Below are positions 8,584-17,044 of a stretch of DNA of 47,047 nucleotides, piece after piece. This stretch comes from an uncultured Clostridia bacterium (GTDB lineage Bacteria > Bacillota > Clostridia > TANB77 > CAG-508). The position numbers and the translations under genes were made by a program. The notes under the pieces were generated by a model. That model was not told where the DNA came from and did not search any database. It saw only the letters and a program-made list of their open reading frames with translations. The stretch covers positions 1 to 47,047 of the forward strand of contig CAPYID010000011.1 of NCBI GenBank assembly GCA_948739805.1, read 5' to 3'. The first letter of the stretch is position 1. The number at the start of each line of letters is the position of its first letter.

Positions 8584-9204
8584 TTACTCTTTGCTTTTTT
8601 CCATTTTACAAATTACATATATAGCCAATATTAAAGCTGCGCCTCCCTTAATTATTTCCATACGATCTGGTATTACAAATCCTAAAACCACTGCAATTAG
8701 CATAATGCAAATCACAACTTTGGAAATGTTGCGGGTTTTGGTATCAGGGAAAAATTTTTTCAAGAATGGGTCTACGCAAGAGTCTATTGTCCGAACAAAA
8801 GAGTTGTTCTTAAACTTGCTATGAAACCTATTTCTTGTTTTAAATTTAACGACCTTGCTTTTTGTTTTTCGCTTATCCCTGTAGTAGAACAAAATAGCAA
8901 GTATAAGTCCTGCTACCACAGCAAATATTGCCAGTGGTATAGATACCATGTATCCCACCAATATTGCACCTGCTAAGCTTGCAATTACAATAACTAATGC
9001 AGGGATTTTTCCGTAGTCAATTTTTCCTTTCTGGTCCAGCCTGTCCTTCAGACTTAACAAGAAACGAAGACCTGCACCAAAAAGTATAATCTCTACTAAC
9101 CCCAAAACAGGGAGCAGGATTGATGGCGTCTGAATAACAGCAAGAATAACTATAATCGCTATTATTACAACTACAAGTAACCGTTTTAAAATTTTTTTGT
9201 TCAT
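8584..9204 (-). CDS. Unrecognised multi-pass membrane protein with foreign codon use
   Basis: A 206-residue protein with hydrophobic segments at about residues 8-50 (two helices), 75-115 (two helices) and near the C terminus, and a basic, arginine-rich stretch (RDKRKTKSKVVKFKTRNR) in the middle. I do not recognise a family. The start at 9204 has AAGGAGG nine bases upstream; a longer frame from 9411 would run through the promoter. Codon use differs sharply from the neighbours (CTG, CAG, GAC, TAC, AGG, CGC), suggesting recent transfer. It holds the only two in-frame CGG codons in the window that are not at a frameshift, in LKRLL and FVRTID. A sigma-A promoter lies at 9269-9297. Confidence 0.65.
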   Translation of the reverse strand: MNKKILKRLLVVVIIAIIVILAVIQTPSILLPVLGLVEIILFGAGLRFLLSLKDRLDQKGKIDYGKIPALVIVIASLAGAILVGYMVSIPLAIFAVVAGLILAILFYYRDKRKTKSKVVKFKTRNRFHSKFKNNSFVRTIDSCVDPFLKKFFPDTKTRNISKVVICIMLIAVVLGFVIPDRMEIIKGGAALILAIYVICKMEKSKE

Positions 9205-9268
9205 AACCATGAACCTCCTTTTGATTTTTCTACATTTATTGGGGTATATTAACCCATACTTTACATAA

Positions 9269-9297
9269 ATTATACCACAAAATTTGTCAAAAGTCAA
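9269..9297 (-). promoter_or_regulatory. Promoter of the membrane-protein gene
   Basis: On the minus strand TTGACT (9297-9292) and TATAAT (9274-9269) are 17 bases apart. It is back to back with the regulator promoter at 9314-9342, so the dtxR-type regulator could influence both. Confidence 0.7.
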
Positions 9298-9313
9298 AAA
9301 ATGAATGTTAGCC

Positions 9314-9342
9314 TTGACAAACAAATAGTGATGTATTATAAT
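9314..9342 (+). promoter_or_regulatory. Promoter of the DtxR-family regulator / suf cluster
   Basis: Perfect TTGACA (9314-9319) and TATAAT (9337-9342) boxes with a 17-base spacer. The predicted start lies inside the palindromic operator that follows directly. Confidence 0.8.
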
Positions 9343-9359
9343 GTTAACCGCAGTTAACA
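9342..9359. promoter_or_regulatory. Palindromic operator TGTTAAC-CGCA-GTTAACA
   Basis: Seven-base perfect arms around a CGCA centre overlap the -10 box and the expected transcription start of the regulator gene. The position fits autorepression by the encoded metal-responsive protein. The sequence differs from the classic DtxR box, so the factor is inferred from position alone. Confidence 0.65.
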
Positions 9360-9374
9360 AAGAGGGAGATAGAA

Positions 9375-9824
9375 ATGATATCAAAAGCTTCAGAAGAATA
9401 TTTAAAAACAATGTATATATTAAATAAGCAAAATGGAAATATTAGAGTTACAGATATTGCTAATAAAATGAACTGTTCTAAACCTAGTGTAAATAAAGCT
9501 ATTTATAATTTAAAAGATGAAGGAATGTTAAATTATGAATCTTATGGAACAATTGAATTAACTCCAGAAGGAGAAAACTTAGCAAAAAAAATTTTAGAAG
9601 CATATGATATTGTTTATTTATTTTTAAAGGATGTATTAAATTTAGGGGAAGACGAAGCAGAAAATGAGGCCGAAAGAATTAAATTAGCAATAAATGATAA
9701 TACTATAAATAAACTCGCAAAATATGTTCATAAGGTTTTAGAATTAAGCAATTTAGATTGTAATTATGATGTTAATAGAGAAAGATGTAGAGATTGTGTA
9801 AAACGAACAAATATTAAAAAATGA
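9375..9824 (+). CDS. DtxR/MntR-family metal-dependent transcriptional regulator
   Basis: A 149-residue protein with an N-terminal winged helix. SEEYLKTMYILNKQNGNIRV leads into TDIANKMNCSKPSVNKAI, the recognition helix region, and GTIELTPEGENLAKKILE is the wing and linker. The dimerisation half follows (FLKDVLNLGEDEAENEAERI), ending with a short tail that has three cysteines (CNYD, CRDC). This layout is that of iron- or manganese-responsive repressors. There is no SH3-like third domain. It sits directly ahead of sufC, so iron-dependent control of Fe-S assembly is a reasonable inference. The start at 9375 follows AGAGGGAG. Confidence 0.8.
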   Translation: MISKASEEYLKTMYILNKQNGNIRVTDIANKMNCSKPSVNKAIYNLKDEGMLNYESYGTIELTPEGENLAKKILEAYDIVYLFLKDVLNLGEDEAENEAERIKLAINDNTINKLAKYVHKVLELSNLDCNYDVNRERCRDCVKRTNIKK

Positions 9825-9830
9825 ATAAAA

Positions 9831-9857
9831 CGGGTGGACGCAAGGCTCACCCCTACA
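9831..9857. repeat. Dispersed palindrome, copy 2
   Basis: GGGTG and CACCC arms enclose GACGCAAGGCT, and the element ends with CCCCTACA, the conserved tail of the family. It faces copy 3 head-on across an AT-rich spacer. Confidence 0.7.
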
Positions 9858-9875
9858 AAAATTTATTTAATAAAT

Positions 9876-9927
9876 TGTAGGGGCATCGTTTGCGGGAATA
9901 CATCGTAGGAAAGACACCACTGTGCCC
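9876..9927. repeat. Dispersed palindrome, copy 3 (long form)
   Basis: It begins TGTAGGGGCA and ends TGTGCCC, with a longer unrelated middle than other copies. Together with copy 2 it makes an outer inverted repeat of TGTAGGGG. Both lie in the gap before sufC. Confidence 0.6.
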
Positions 9928-9972
9928 TTCTAAAATGATAATTATAAAACATTAAATAGAAAGGATTTTAAG

Positions 9973-10719
9973 ATGAAAGAAACTTTAATAGAAATAAAAG
10001 ATTTATGTGTAAAAGCAGAAGAAAAAGAAATTCTAAAAGGAATAAATTTAAACATAAATAAAGGAGAAATACATGTAATAATGGGGCCAAATGGTTCTGG
10101 AAAAACTACAACAGCAAATGCAATTTTAAACAATCCTGCATATACAAAAACAAAAGGAACAATTAAATTTGAAGGAACTGATATAACAAACTCAAAAACT
10201 GATGAAATTGCAAGAAAAGGCGTATTTATGTCATTCCAATTACCAGAAGAAATACCAGGAGTATCTGTAACTAATTTCTTAAAATATGCTAAAAATAAAG
10301 TTACAGGAGAACCAGTAAAAATATTTAAGTTTAAACAAGAATTAAAAGGGTATATGGAAGAATTAAATATGAACTCAAATAATATAGAAAGAAGCTTAAA
10401 TGTAGGATTTTCTGGTGGAGAAAAGAAGAAAAATGAAATACTACAAATGCTTGTATTAAATCCAAAACTAGCCATTTTAGACGAAACAGACTCAGGATTA
10501 GATGTAGACGCTATAAAAACAGTATCAAAAGGAATAGAAATGTTTAAAAACGATGATAATGCAATACTTATTATAACGCATAATACAAAAATACTACACA
10601 GCTTAAAAGTAGATTATGTACATGTTTTAGTAAATGGAAAAATTGTAAAAACAGGAGGACAAGAACTGGCGAATGAGATTGAAGCGAATGGATATGAGCA
10701 ATATAAGCATAAAGCGTGA
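9973..10719 (+). CDS. sufC: SufC, ATPase of the SufBCD Fe-S assembly complex
   Basis: A 248-residue ABC-type ATPase that powers SufBCD. Walker A GPNGSGKTT is near residue 38, the Q-loop region FMSFQLPEEIPG near 88, the signature FSGGEKKKNEI near 147, and Walker B LAILDETDSGLD near 170. These match SufC rather than a transporter subunit, and there is no membrane partner nearby. It is first in a C-B-D-S-U order. The ribosome binding site is AAAGGA. The stop codon lies within the left arm of a hairpin at 10714-10746. Confidence 0.95.
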   Translation: MKETLIEIKDLCVKAEEKEILKGINLNINKGEIHVIMGPNGSGKTTTANAILNNPAYTKTKGTIKFEGTDITNSKTDEIARKGVFMSFQLPEEIPGVSVTNFLKYAKNKVTGEPVKIFKFKQELKGYMEELNMNSNNIERSLNVGFSGGEKKKNEILQMLVLNPKLAILDETDSGLDVDAIKTVSKGIEMFKNDDNAILIITHNTKILHSLKVDYVHVLVNGKIVKTGGQELANEIEANGYEQYKHKA

Positions 10720-10772
10720 GAAATTTATGAAATAAATTTCACTCGCCTTATGCGAAGCGAATGGATATGAGC
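10681..10772. repeat. 19-base direct repeat flanking a hairpin after sufC
   Basis: The 19-mer beginning GAAGCGAATGGATATG occurs at 10681-10699, inside the sufC C-terminal codons, and again at 10754-10772 after the stop. Between them a hairpin has 15-base, mostly complementary arms (10714-10728 and 10732-10746) with a GAA loop. This looks like a short insertion with duplication of its target, or a partial tandem duplication of the sufC end. Confidence 0.6.
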
Positions 10773-10783
10773 GATATAAATAG

Positions 10784-10806
10784 AGGTGACACAAATGTGC
10801 CACCCC
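10784..10806. repeat. Dispersed palindrome, copy 4
   Basis: GGTGACA and TGTGCCACC arms around AAAT, ending in CCACCCC. It is a diverged member of the palindrome family in the sufC-sufB gap. Confidence 0.5.
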
Positions 10807-10916
10807 AAAATATATATTATAAATATTGGGATCCACGTTGTGGTATCCAAATATAATATTATTATACCATATTAATAAAAAAAGTCAAATTTAGTAAATA
10901 AGGAAGGACTTTCGAA

Positions 10917-12317
10917 ATGGGAAAGACGAATATAGATGAAATAAATAGAAATATTTATGACATAAAAAATAAAGATGAATATGAATTTAAAATAAAAAAA
11001 GGTCTTACTACAGATATTATAAAAGAAATATCAATTCAAAAAAATGACCCAAAATGGATGAGAGATTTTAGATTAAAAGCATTAGAGGTATATAATAAAT
11101 TAGAATTACCAACTTGGGGACCAAACCTTTCAGAATTAAATATGGAGGAAATTGCAACATATGTAAGACCTAAGACAAAATTGAATAATTCTTGGGAAGA
11201 TGTACCAGAAGACATAAAAAGTACTTTTGATAAACTAGGAATACCAGAAGCAGAAAAAACATCTCTTGCGGGAGTAGGAGCACAATATGATTCAGAGGTA
11301 GTTTATCATAGTATGAAAGAGGAACTTATAAAACAAGGAGTAATATATACAGATATGGAAACAGCAGTAAAAGAATACCCTGACATAGTTCAAAAGCATT
11401 TTATGAAATGTGTTCCAATATATGACCATAAATTTGTGGCATTACATGGAGCTGTTTGGTCAGGAGGATCATTTGTATATGTACCAAAAGGAGTAAAAGT
11501 AGATATTCCGCTTCAATCTTATTTTAGATTAAACTCTCCAGAATCAGGACAATTTGAACATACCTTAATAATAGTAGATGAAGGTGCAAGTCTACACTTT
11601 ATAGAAGGCTGTTCTGCACCAAAATATAATAAAGTAAATTTACATGCAGGTTGTGTAGAGTTATATGTTAAAGATAATGCATATTTAAGGTATTCAACAA
11701 TCGAAAACTGGTCAAAAAATATGCTTAACTTAAATACTAAAAAAGCAATAGTAGGTAAAAATGCTAAAATGGAATGGGTATCAGGCTCATTTGGTTCAAA
11801 AATATCAATGTTATATCCAATGAGTATATTAAATGGTGAGGGTTCAAAAACAGAATTTACAGGAATTTCATTTGCAGGAAAAGGGCAAAATCTAGATAAT
11901 GGTTTTAAAGTAATTCATAATGCAAAAAATACATCAAGTTTAGTTAATGCTAAATCAATATCTAAAAATGGTGGAAAATGTACTTATAGGTCTTTAGTAA
12001 GAATAGAGGAAAATGCTAAAAATTCAAAATCTTCAGTATCTTGTGAATCATTAATGTTAGATGATATATCAATATCAGATACAATACCAGTAAACGATAT
12101 AAAGACAGATGAAGTCGAGTTTTCTCATGAAGCTAAAATTGGTAAAATTAGTGATAAAGCTATTTTTTATTTGATGAGTAGAGGTTTATCAGAAGAAGAT
12201 GCAAAAGCTATGATTGTTAGAGGGTTCGCATATCCAATTTCTAAAGAATTGCCTATTGAATATGCAGTAGAGATGAATAATTTGATTAATTTAGAATTAG
12301 ATGGGGCTATAGGATAA
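10917..12317 (+). CDS. sufB: SufB, Fe-S cluster scaffold protein
   Basis: A 466-residue scaffold subunit of SufBCD. The usual blocks are present: KNDPKWMRDFRLKALEVY near the N terminus, GSFVYVPKGVKVDIPLQSYF, VDEGASLHFIEGCSAP, and the C-terminal HEAKIGKISDKAIFYLMSRG with GFAYPISKELP. The length and order of blocks are those of canonical SufB. It follows sufC after a gap of 197 bases filled with a hairpin and palindrome copy 4. AAGGAAGGA lies upstream of the start. Confidence 0.95.
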   Translation: MGKTNIDEINRNIYDIKNKDEYEFKIKKGLTTDIIKEISIQKNDPKWMRDFRLKALEVYNKLELPTWGPNLSELNMEEIATYVRPKTKLNNSWEDVPEDIKSTFDKLGIPEAEKTSLAGVGAQYDSEVVYHSMKEELIKQGVIYTDMETAVKEYPDIVQKHFMKCVPIYDHKFVALHGAVWSGGSFVYVPKGVKVDIPLQSYFRLNSPESGQFEHTLIIVDEGASLHFIEGCSAPKYNKVNLHAGCVELYVKDNAYLRYSTIENWSKNMLNLNTKKAIVGKNAKMEWVSGSFGSKISMLYPMSILNGEGSKTEFTGISFAGKGQNLDNGFKVIHNAKNTSSLVNAKSISKNGGKCTYRSLVRIEENAKNSKSSVSCESLMLDDISISDTIPVNDIKTDEVEFSHEAKIGKISDKAIFYLMSRGLSEEDAKAMIVRGFAYPISKELPIEYAVEMNNLINLELDGAIG

Positions 12318-12329
12318 ATAAACACTCAA

Positions 12330-12384
12330 AAGGGCACAGTTGTGTCACGAGACTAGGGGATTCCCACAAACGGTGCCACTACAA
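12330..12384. repeat. Dispersed palindrome, copy 5 (long form)
   Basis: GGGCACAGTTGTG at the left pairs imperfectly with CACAAACGGTGCC at the right, and the element ends in CTACA. An internal segment separates the arms, as in copy 3. It fills most of the sufB-sufD gap. Confidence 0.55.
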
Positions 12385-12400
12385 TACGAAAGGAAATGAA

Positions 12401-13453
12401 ATGAATAATTTAAAATTAAATGAAACACCAATAAGAACATCTAGGAATTTTAATATTAATAATATGAAATTAGAAAATATTAAAATTCCAGATACTATAA
12501 ATAAATTTAATAATATTGCAATAACTGGTAATAGTTCACTAATAAGTAATAATACCAGTAATATTAAATTAACTTATGGTATAGAAGAAGAACTTATAAA
12601 TCAAATAAAAGAACACTCCAATATTGAATTAAAAATAAATTGTTTTGAGCATGAACAAATGCAGGTAGATTTTAACTTTGATGAAAATAACCCTACATTA
12701 TTAGAAAATATTGAAATTATAGCAAATGAAAGCTCAAAATCAACAATAATATTAAAATATAAATCACAAGATGATTTGGAATATTGGCATAATGGTTTAA
12801 TAAGAGTAAATGCTAAAAAAAATTCTGAAATAAACATTATTTTAGTTAACCTGTTAAACATGAAGTCTAATAATTTTATGAGTATCGAAAATAATATAGA
12901 AGAAAATGCAAAAATAAAATATACAATCATAGATTTTGGAGGAAAAAACAGTATTACAAATTATTACTCTAACATAATAGGAGAAGATTCAGATAATACA
13001 ATTAATACTATATACTTAGGAAAAGAAAATCAATTATTTGATTTAAACTATATTGGAGAATTACGAGGAAAAAAATCTAATATAGATATAGAGGTTCAAG
13101 GAGCTTTAACTGATAAAGCTAAAAAACATTTTAAAGGAACTATTGATTTTAAAAAAGGATGTAAAAAAGCAACAGGAAACGAAAATGAAGCATGTATGCT
13201 TTTATCAGATACAGCAAAATCTCTAGCACTACCAATGCTATTATGTTCAGAAGAAGAGGTTGAGGGAAATCATAGTAGTTCAGCAGGAAAGATTGGAGAA
13301 AAAGAACTATTCTACATTATGAGTAGAGGTTTTGAATTAAAAGAAGCAATGAAATTAATGGTAAGAGCAAAATTTAATAAAATACTAGAAAATATAGATA
13401 ATGAAGAACTAAAAGAAGAGATTATTTATGAAATTGATAAAAGACTAGATTGA
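12401..13453 (+). CDS. sufD: SufD-like subunit of the SufBCD complex
   Basis: A 350-residue SufB/SufD-family protein, shorter and more diverged than sufB next to it. The conserved core is recognisable in its C-terminal part: KHFKGTIDFKKGCKKATGNE, the EGNHSSSAGKIGEKELFYIMSRGF block, and KEAMKLMVRAKF. The N-terminal half is rich in Asn, Ile and Lys and poorly conserved, as is usual for Gram-positive SufD. Position after sufB and before sufS supports the call. Confidence 0.88.
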   Translation: MNNLKLNETPIRTSRNFNINNMKLENIKIPDTINKFNNIAITGNSSLISNNTSNIKLTYGIEEELINQIKEHSNIELKINCFEHEQMQVDFNFDENNPTLLENIEIIANESSKSTIILKYKSQDDLEYWHNGLIRVNAKKNSEINIILVNLLNMKSNNFMSIENNIEENAKIKYTIIDFGGKNSITNYYSNIIGEDSDNTINTIYLGKENQLFDLNYIGELRGKKSNIDIEVQGALTDKAKKHFKGTIDFKKGCKKATGNENEACMLLSDTAKSLALPMLLCSEEEVEGNHSSSAGKIGEKELFYIMSRGFELKEAMKLMVRAKFNKILENIDNEELKEEIIYEIDKRLD

Positions 13454-13489
13454 TATTAAAAAATGATTACCATTTAGAAAGGAAAAAAT

Positions 13490-14710
13490 ATGAATATAGA
13501 AGAAATAAGAAAAGATTTTCCATTATTAGAAAATAGGGACATAGCATATTTAGATAATGGAGCAACAACTCAAAAACCAATTCAAGTCATAAATACAATT
13601 AAAGAATTTTATGAAAAATATAATGCAAATCCGCATAGAGGTGCTTATACGTTAAGTGTAGAAGCAACTGAGGTCTACGAAAATACTAGGACTAAAATTG
13701 CTAAATTTATAAATGCAAAACATAGAGAAGAAATTATATTTTCTAAAAATGCAACAGAGAGTTTAAATTTAATCGCTTATTCCTATGGAATGGATAATTT
13801 AAAAAAAGATGATGAAGTAGTTATTTCAATAATGGAACATCATTCTAATCTAGTTCCATGGCAAAAAGTAACCAAAATAACAGGAAGCACATTAAAATAT
13901 ATGTATATTAATACGGACTTTGAACTATCTGATGAAGAAATAGAAACTAAGATTACAGATAAAACTAAAATAGTTGGAATTTCTCATGTATCAAATGCAT
14001 TAGGTACAATAAATAATGTTAAAAAAATAATAAAGTATGCTCATAAAAGAGGAGCAATAGTATTAGTAGATGCTTCTCAAAGTATTCCTCATATGAAAAT
14101 AGATGTACAAGAATTAGATGCTGATTTTCTAGTATTTTCAGGTCATAAAATGTTAGCACCACTTGGAATTGGTGTATTATATGGAAAAAGAGAACTTCTA
14201 AATAAAATGACACCATTTTTAATGGGTGGAGATATGATAGAATATGTGTATGAGCAAGACACTACATTTGCTCCGCTTCCAAATAAATTTGAAGCAGGTA
14301 CACAAAATGTAGAAGGTGTAGTAGGTTTTGGGGCAGCAATTGATTATATAGAAAAAATAGGATATGACAAAATTCAAAAGATAGAAAACGAACTGCTTAC
14401 TTATGCCAGACAAAAATTATCTAATTTAAATTACTTAAATTTATACCTAACTCCAAATGAAGAAAATCATTCTGGAGTAATCTCTTTTAATATAAAAGGT
14501 GTACATTCACATGATGTGGCAAGCATATTAGACTCACAAGGAGTATGTGTACGTTCAGGAAATCATTGTACTCAACCTTTAATGAGATTTTTAGGAATTG
14601 ATTCAACATGTAGAGCAAGTTTTTATTTCTATAACACAAAAGAGGATGTAGATAGGCTTGTTGAGGCTTTGGATAAAGCATATAATATGTTTAAAAATTA
14701 TATAAGATAA
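13490..14710 (+). CDS. sufS: SufS cysteine desulfurase
   Basis: A 406-residue PLP enzyme that takes sulfur from cysteine as a persulfide. The N terminus YLDNGATTQKP is typical of class II desulfurases. MEHHSNLVPWQ is near residue 120, VDASQSIPHM near 190, and the PLP lysine is in FSGHKMLAPLGIGVLYG near 215. The active-site cysteine lies in RSGNHCTQP near 360. It supplies sulfur to SufU next door and plausibly to MnmA and the TtcA-like protein downstream. Confidence 0.95.
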   Translation: MNIEEIRKDFPLLENRDIAYLDNGATTQKPIQVINTIKEFYEKYNANPHRGAYTLSVEATEVYENTRTKIAKFINAKHREEIIFSKNATESLNLIAYSYGMDNLKKDDEVVISIMEHHSNLVPWQKVTKITGSTLKYMYINTDFELSDEEIETKITDKTKIVGISHVSNALGTINNVKKIIKYAHKRGAIVLVDASQSIPHMKIDVQELDADFLVFSGHKMLAPLGIGVLYGKRELLNKMTPFLMGGDMIEYVYEQDTTFAPLPNKFEAGTQNVEGVVGFGAAIDYIEKIGYDKIQKIENELLTYARQKLSNLNYLNLYLTPNEENHSGVISFNIKGVHSHDVASILDSQGVCVRSGNHCTQPLMRFLGIDSTCRASFYFYNTKEDVDRLVEALDKAYNMFKNYIR

Positions 14711-14731
14711 AATGTGTTTATATAATTTTAA

Positions 14732-14756
14732 CGGACGACCAATGGTCGCCCCTACA
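14732..14756. repeat. Dispersed palindrome, copy 6 (well conserved)
   Basis: GGACGACC and GGTCGCCC arms around AAT, followed by CCTACA, giving the full tail GCCCCTACA. It sits in the sufS-sufU gap. Confidence 0.75.
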
Positions 14757-14790
14757 CAATAATTAATAAAAACAGAAACGAGAGGTTAAA

Positions 14791-15237
14791 ATGGAAGATT
14801 TAACAGATATTTATAATGAATTAATAATGGAACATAGTATGAATTCTTATAATAAAAAGAAATTAGAAAATGTAACATGTTCAGAAATAGGGCATAATCC
14901 AAACTGTGGAGATGAAATAACATTAGAATTAAAATTAAATGGAGACATAATAGAAGATATGGCATTTTTAGGACATGGATGTGCAATTTCACAAGCTTCA
15001 ACCTCTATTATGATAGATACATTAAAAGGAAAAACAATAAGTGAAGCAAAACAAATAATAAAGACATTTATAGATATGATAAAAAGAGAGACAAAAGATG
15101 AAGAAGAATTAGAAAAGTTAGAAGATGCCATAGCATTTAGAAATGTATCAAATATGCCTTCTAGAGTAAAATGTGCTTTACTTGCTTGGCATACTATAGA
15201 AGATATGTTAATGAAAGGGTTAAAAAATGAAAAATAA
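14791..15237 (+). CDS. sufU: SufU sulfur-transfer protein
   Basis: A 148-residue IscU-fold protein. Three ligand cysteines are visible: NPNCGDEI near residue 41, GHGCAISQAS near 66, and VKCALLAWHT near 130. The spacing between the second and third is longer than in IscU, which is the SufU hallmark. In Gram-positives SufU is a zinc-dependent sulfurtransferase for SufS. Its end overlaps the start of mnmA by 11 bases, coupling Fe-S and tRNA sulfur genes. Confidence 0.94.
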   Translation: MEDLTDIYNELIMEHSMNSYNKKKLENVTCSEIGHNPNCGDEITLELKLNGDIIEDMAFLGHGCAISQASTSIMIDTLKGKTISEAKQIIKTFIDMIKRETKDEEELEKLEDAIAFRNVSNMPSRVKCALLAWHTIEDMLMKGLKNEK

Positions 15238-16318
15238 TGGTGTAGGGGCAGACACAGGGTCTGCCCAAGAAAACAAAAAAGTCTTATTAGGAATGAGTGG
15301 AGGAGTAGATAGTTCTGTATCTGCATTACTATTAAAAGAAAAAGGTTATGAAGTAATAGGTACAACACTAGAATTATTTGCAGGTAGCAGTTGTTGTAAT
15401 ATAGATACATATATAGATGCGAAAAACGTATGTAATTCAATAGGAATTCCACATTTTACATATGATTATAAAGAAGATTTTAGAAAAAATGTCATAGAAG
15501 ATTTTATTAACTGTTATGCAAACTGTAAAACTCCTAATCCTTGTATTGAATGTAATAAATATATGAAGTTTGGAATTATGTATGAAAAAGCGAAAGAGCT
15601 TGGTTGTTATTACATAGCAACAGGACATTATGCTAAAACTGAATATAGTAATGAATATAAAAGATGGGTATTAAAAAAATCTAATGCAGGTAAAAAAGAC
15701 CAAAGTTACGTCTTGTGGAATATTCCTAAAGATTTAATAGAACATATATTATTTCCATTAGCAGATTTTGAAAATAAAGAAGATATAAGAGAAATTGCAA
15801 GAAAAAATAACTTAACAATAGCAGATAAACCAGATAGTGAAGATATTTGTTTTATACCAGATGGTAACTATAAAAAGTTTTTAGAAACAAATTCTAATAT
15901 AAAACCTAAAATTGGTAATATAGTAAATTCACAAGGTAAAGTATTAGGAAAACATAATGGATTATATAATTACACAATAGGTCAAAGAAAGGGCTTAGGA
16001 ATCTCCAATCCTGTACCATTATTTGTTTTAGGCTTTAACAAAGATAAAAATGAAGTAATAGTAGGTGAAGAAAAAGAATTATATAAAAGTGAAATTTTGG
16101 TTACAGATATTAACTTATTATTAGTAGATAAAATTACAAATGAAATTGATGTAGATGTGAAAACTAGATATTCAGCAAAATTAGCTAAAGCCAAAATAAA
16201 TCAAATTCAAGATAAAATCAAAGTAAATTTTTATGAACCACAAAGAGCAATAACTCCAGGTCAGTCTGCTGTATTTTATACAGGAGATATTGTATTAGGT
16301 GGAGGAAAAATAATATAA
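15227..16318 (+). CDS. mnmA: MnmA tRNA-specific 2-thiouridylase with a repeat-derived N terminus
   Basis: A 363-residue enzyme that thiolates U34 of Lys, Glu and Gln tRNAs. The PP-loop LGMSGGVDSS is near residue 23, the first catalytic cysteine is in NPCIECNKYMKFG near 103, and the second in SEDICFIPDG near 208. The family normally begins at about KKVLLGMSGG. Here some 16 extra residues (NNGVGADTGSAQ and neighbours) come first, encoded by palindrome copy 7. No other in-frame start codon exists between the repeat and the PP-loop, and AAAGGG at 15214-15219 fits the ATG at 15227. The repeat is therefore translated. Confidence 0.92.
   Translation: MKNNGVGADTGSAQENKKVLLGMSGGVDSSVSALLLKEKGYEVIGTTLELFAGSSCCNIDTYIDAKNVCNSIGIPHFTYDYKEDFRKNVIEDFINCYANCKTPNPCIECNKYMKFGIMYEKAKELGCYYIATGHYAKTEYSNEYKRWVLKKSNAGKKDQSYVLWNIPKDLIEHILFPLADFENKEDIREIARKNNLTIADKPDSEDICFIPDGNYKKFLETNSNIKPKIGNIVNSQGKVLGKHNGLYNYTIGQRKGLGISNPVPLFVLGFNKDKNEVIVGEEKELYKSEILVTDINLLLVDKITNEIDVDVKTRYSAKLAKAKINQIQDKIKVNFYEPQRAITPGQSAVFYTGDIVLGGGKII
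15241..15266. repeat. Dispersed palindrome, copy 7, inside the mnmA coding region
   Basis: TGTAGGGGCAGAC, a short ACAG loop and GTCTGCCC form eight-base-plus perfect arms. It is nearly the inverse of copy 10 at 33401. It is in frame within mnmA and encodes VGADTGSA. Confidence 0.8.
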
Positions 16319-16333
16319 TTGGAAGGACAAGAT

Positions 16334-17038
16334 ATGCTAAATCAATTTTCAAGAACAGAATTATTAATTAGTAAAGAAAATATACTAAAACTGCATAATG
16401 CAAAAGTTGCAATCTTTGGAATAGGTGGAGTTGGCTCTTTTGCAGTAGAAGGATTAGTTAGAGCAGGAGTGGAAAATTTTATTCTAGTAGATGATGATAT
16501 TATTAGTTTAACTAACTTAAATAGACAAATAATTGCAACAACAAAAACAATAGGAATGTCTAAAGTAGAAGTTGCTAGAGATAGAATTTTAGAAATAAAT
16601 CCTAATGCAAATATAGAAATTTATAAAGAATTTTTTATGCCTGATAGTAAAGAAATTATAGATTCTTCAATTTCATACATAATAGATGCAATAGATACAG
16701 TAACTGCTAAAATTGAATTAGTAATTAGAGCAAATAAGTTAAATATCCCTATAATATCTTGTATGGGAACTGGGAATAAACTGGATCCAACTAAATTTGA
16801 GATAGCAGACATATATAAAACTAGTGTATGTCCACTTGCAAAAGTAATGAGAAAAGAATTAAAGGCAAGGGGTATAAATAGTCTCAAAGTGGTATATTCA
16901 AAAGAAGAACCTATAAAACTTAATGAAATATATAAAAAAGAAGGTAGACAAGTACCTGGTAGTATATCATTTGTACCATCAGTAGCAGGTCTTATAATAG
17001 TAGGAGAGGTAATTAAAGATATAATAAAAGGGAGATAG
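16334..17038 (+). CDS. tcdA: TcdA/CsdL-type tRNA threonylcarbamoyladenosine dehydratase
   Basis: A 234-residue E1/ThiF-like ATP-dependent enzyme that cyclises t6A37 of tRNA. The nucleotide-binding loop AIFGIGGVGSFAVEGLVRAG is near residue 26, with DDDIISLTNLNRQI close by. VYSKEEPIKL and the C-terminal PGSISFVPSVAGLIIVGEV match TcdA. I chose ATG 16334 because GGAAGGA lies six bases upstream; a TTG-started frame from 16319 would read through that site. It lies between two tRNA thiolation genes, consistent with a tRNA anticodon-loop modification group. Confidence 0.88.
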   Translation: MLNQFSRTELLISKENILKLHNAKVAIFGIGGVGSFAVEGLVRAGVENFILVDDDIISLTNLNRQIIATTKTIGMSKVEVARDRILEINPNANIEIYKEFFMPDSKEIIDSSISYIIDAIDTVTAKIELVIRANKLNIPIISCMGTGNKLDPTKFEIADIYKTSVCPLAKVMRKELKARGINSLKVVYSKEEPIKLNEIYKKEGRQVPGSISFVPSVAGLIIVGEVIKDIIKGR

Positions 17039-17044
17039 AGTATA

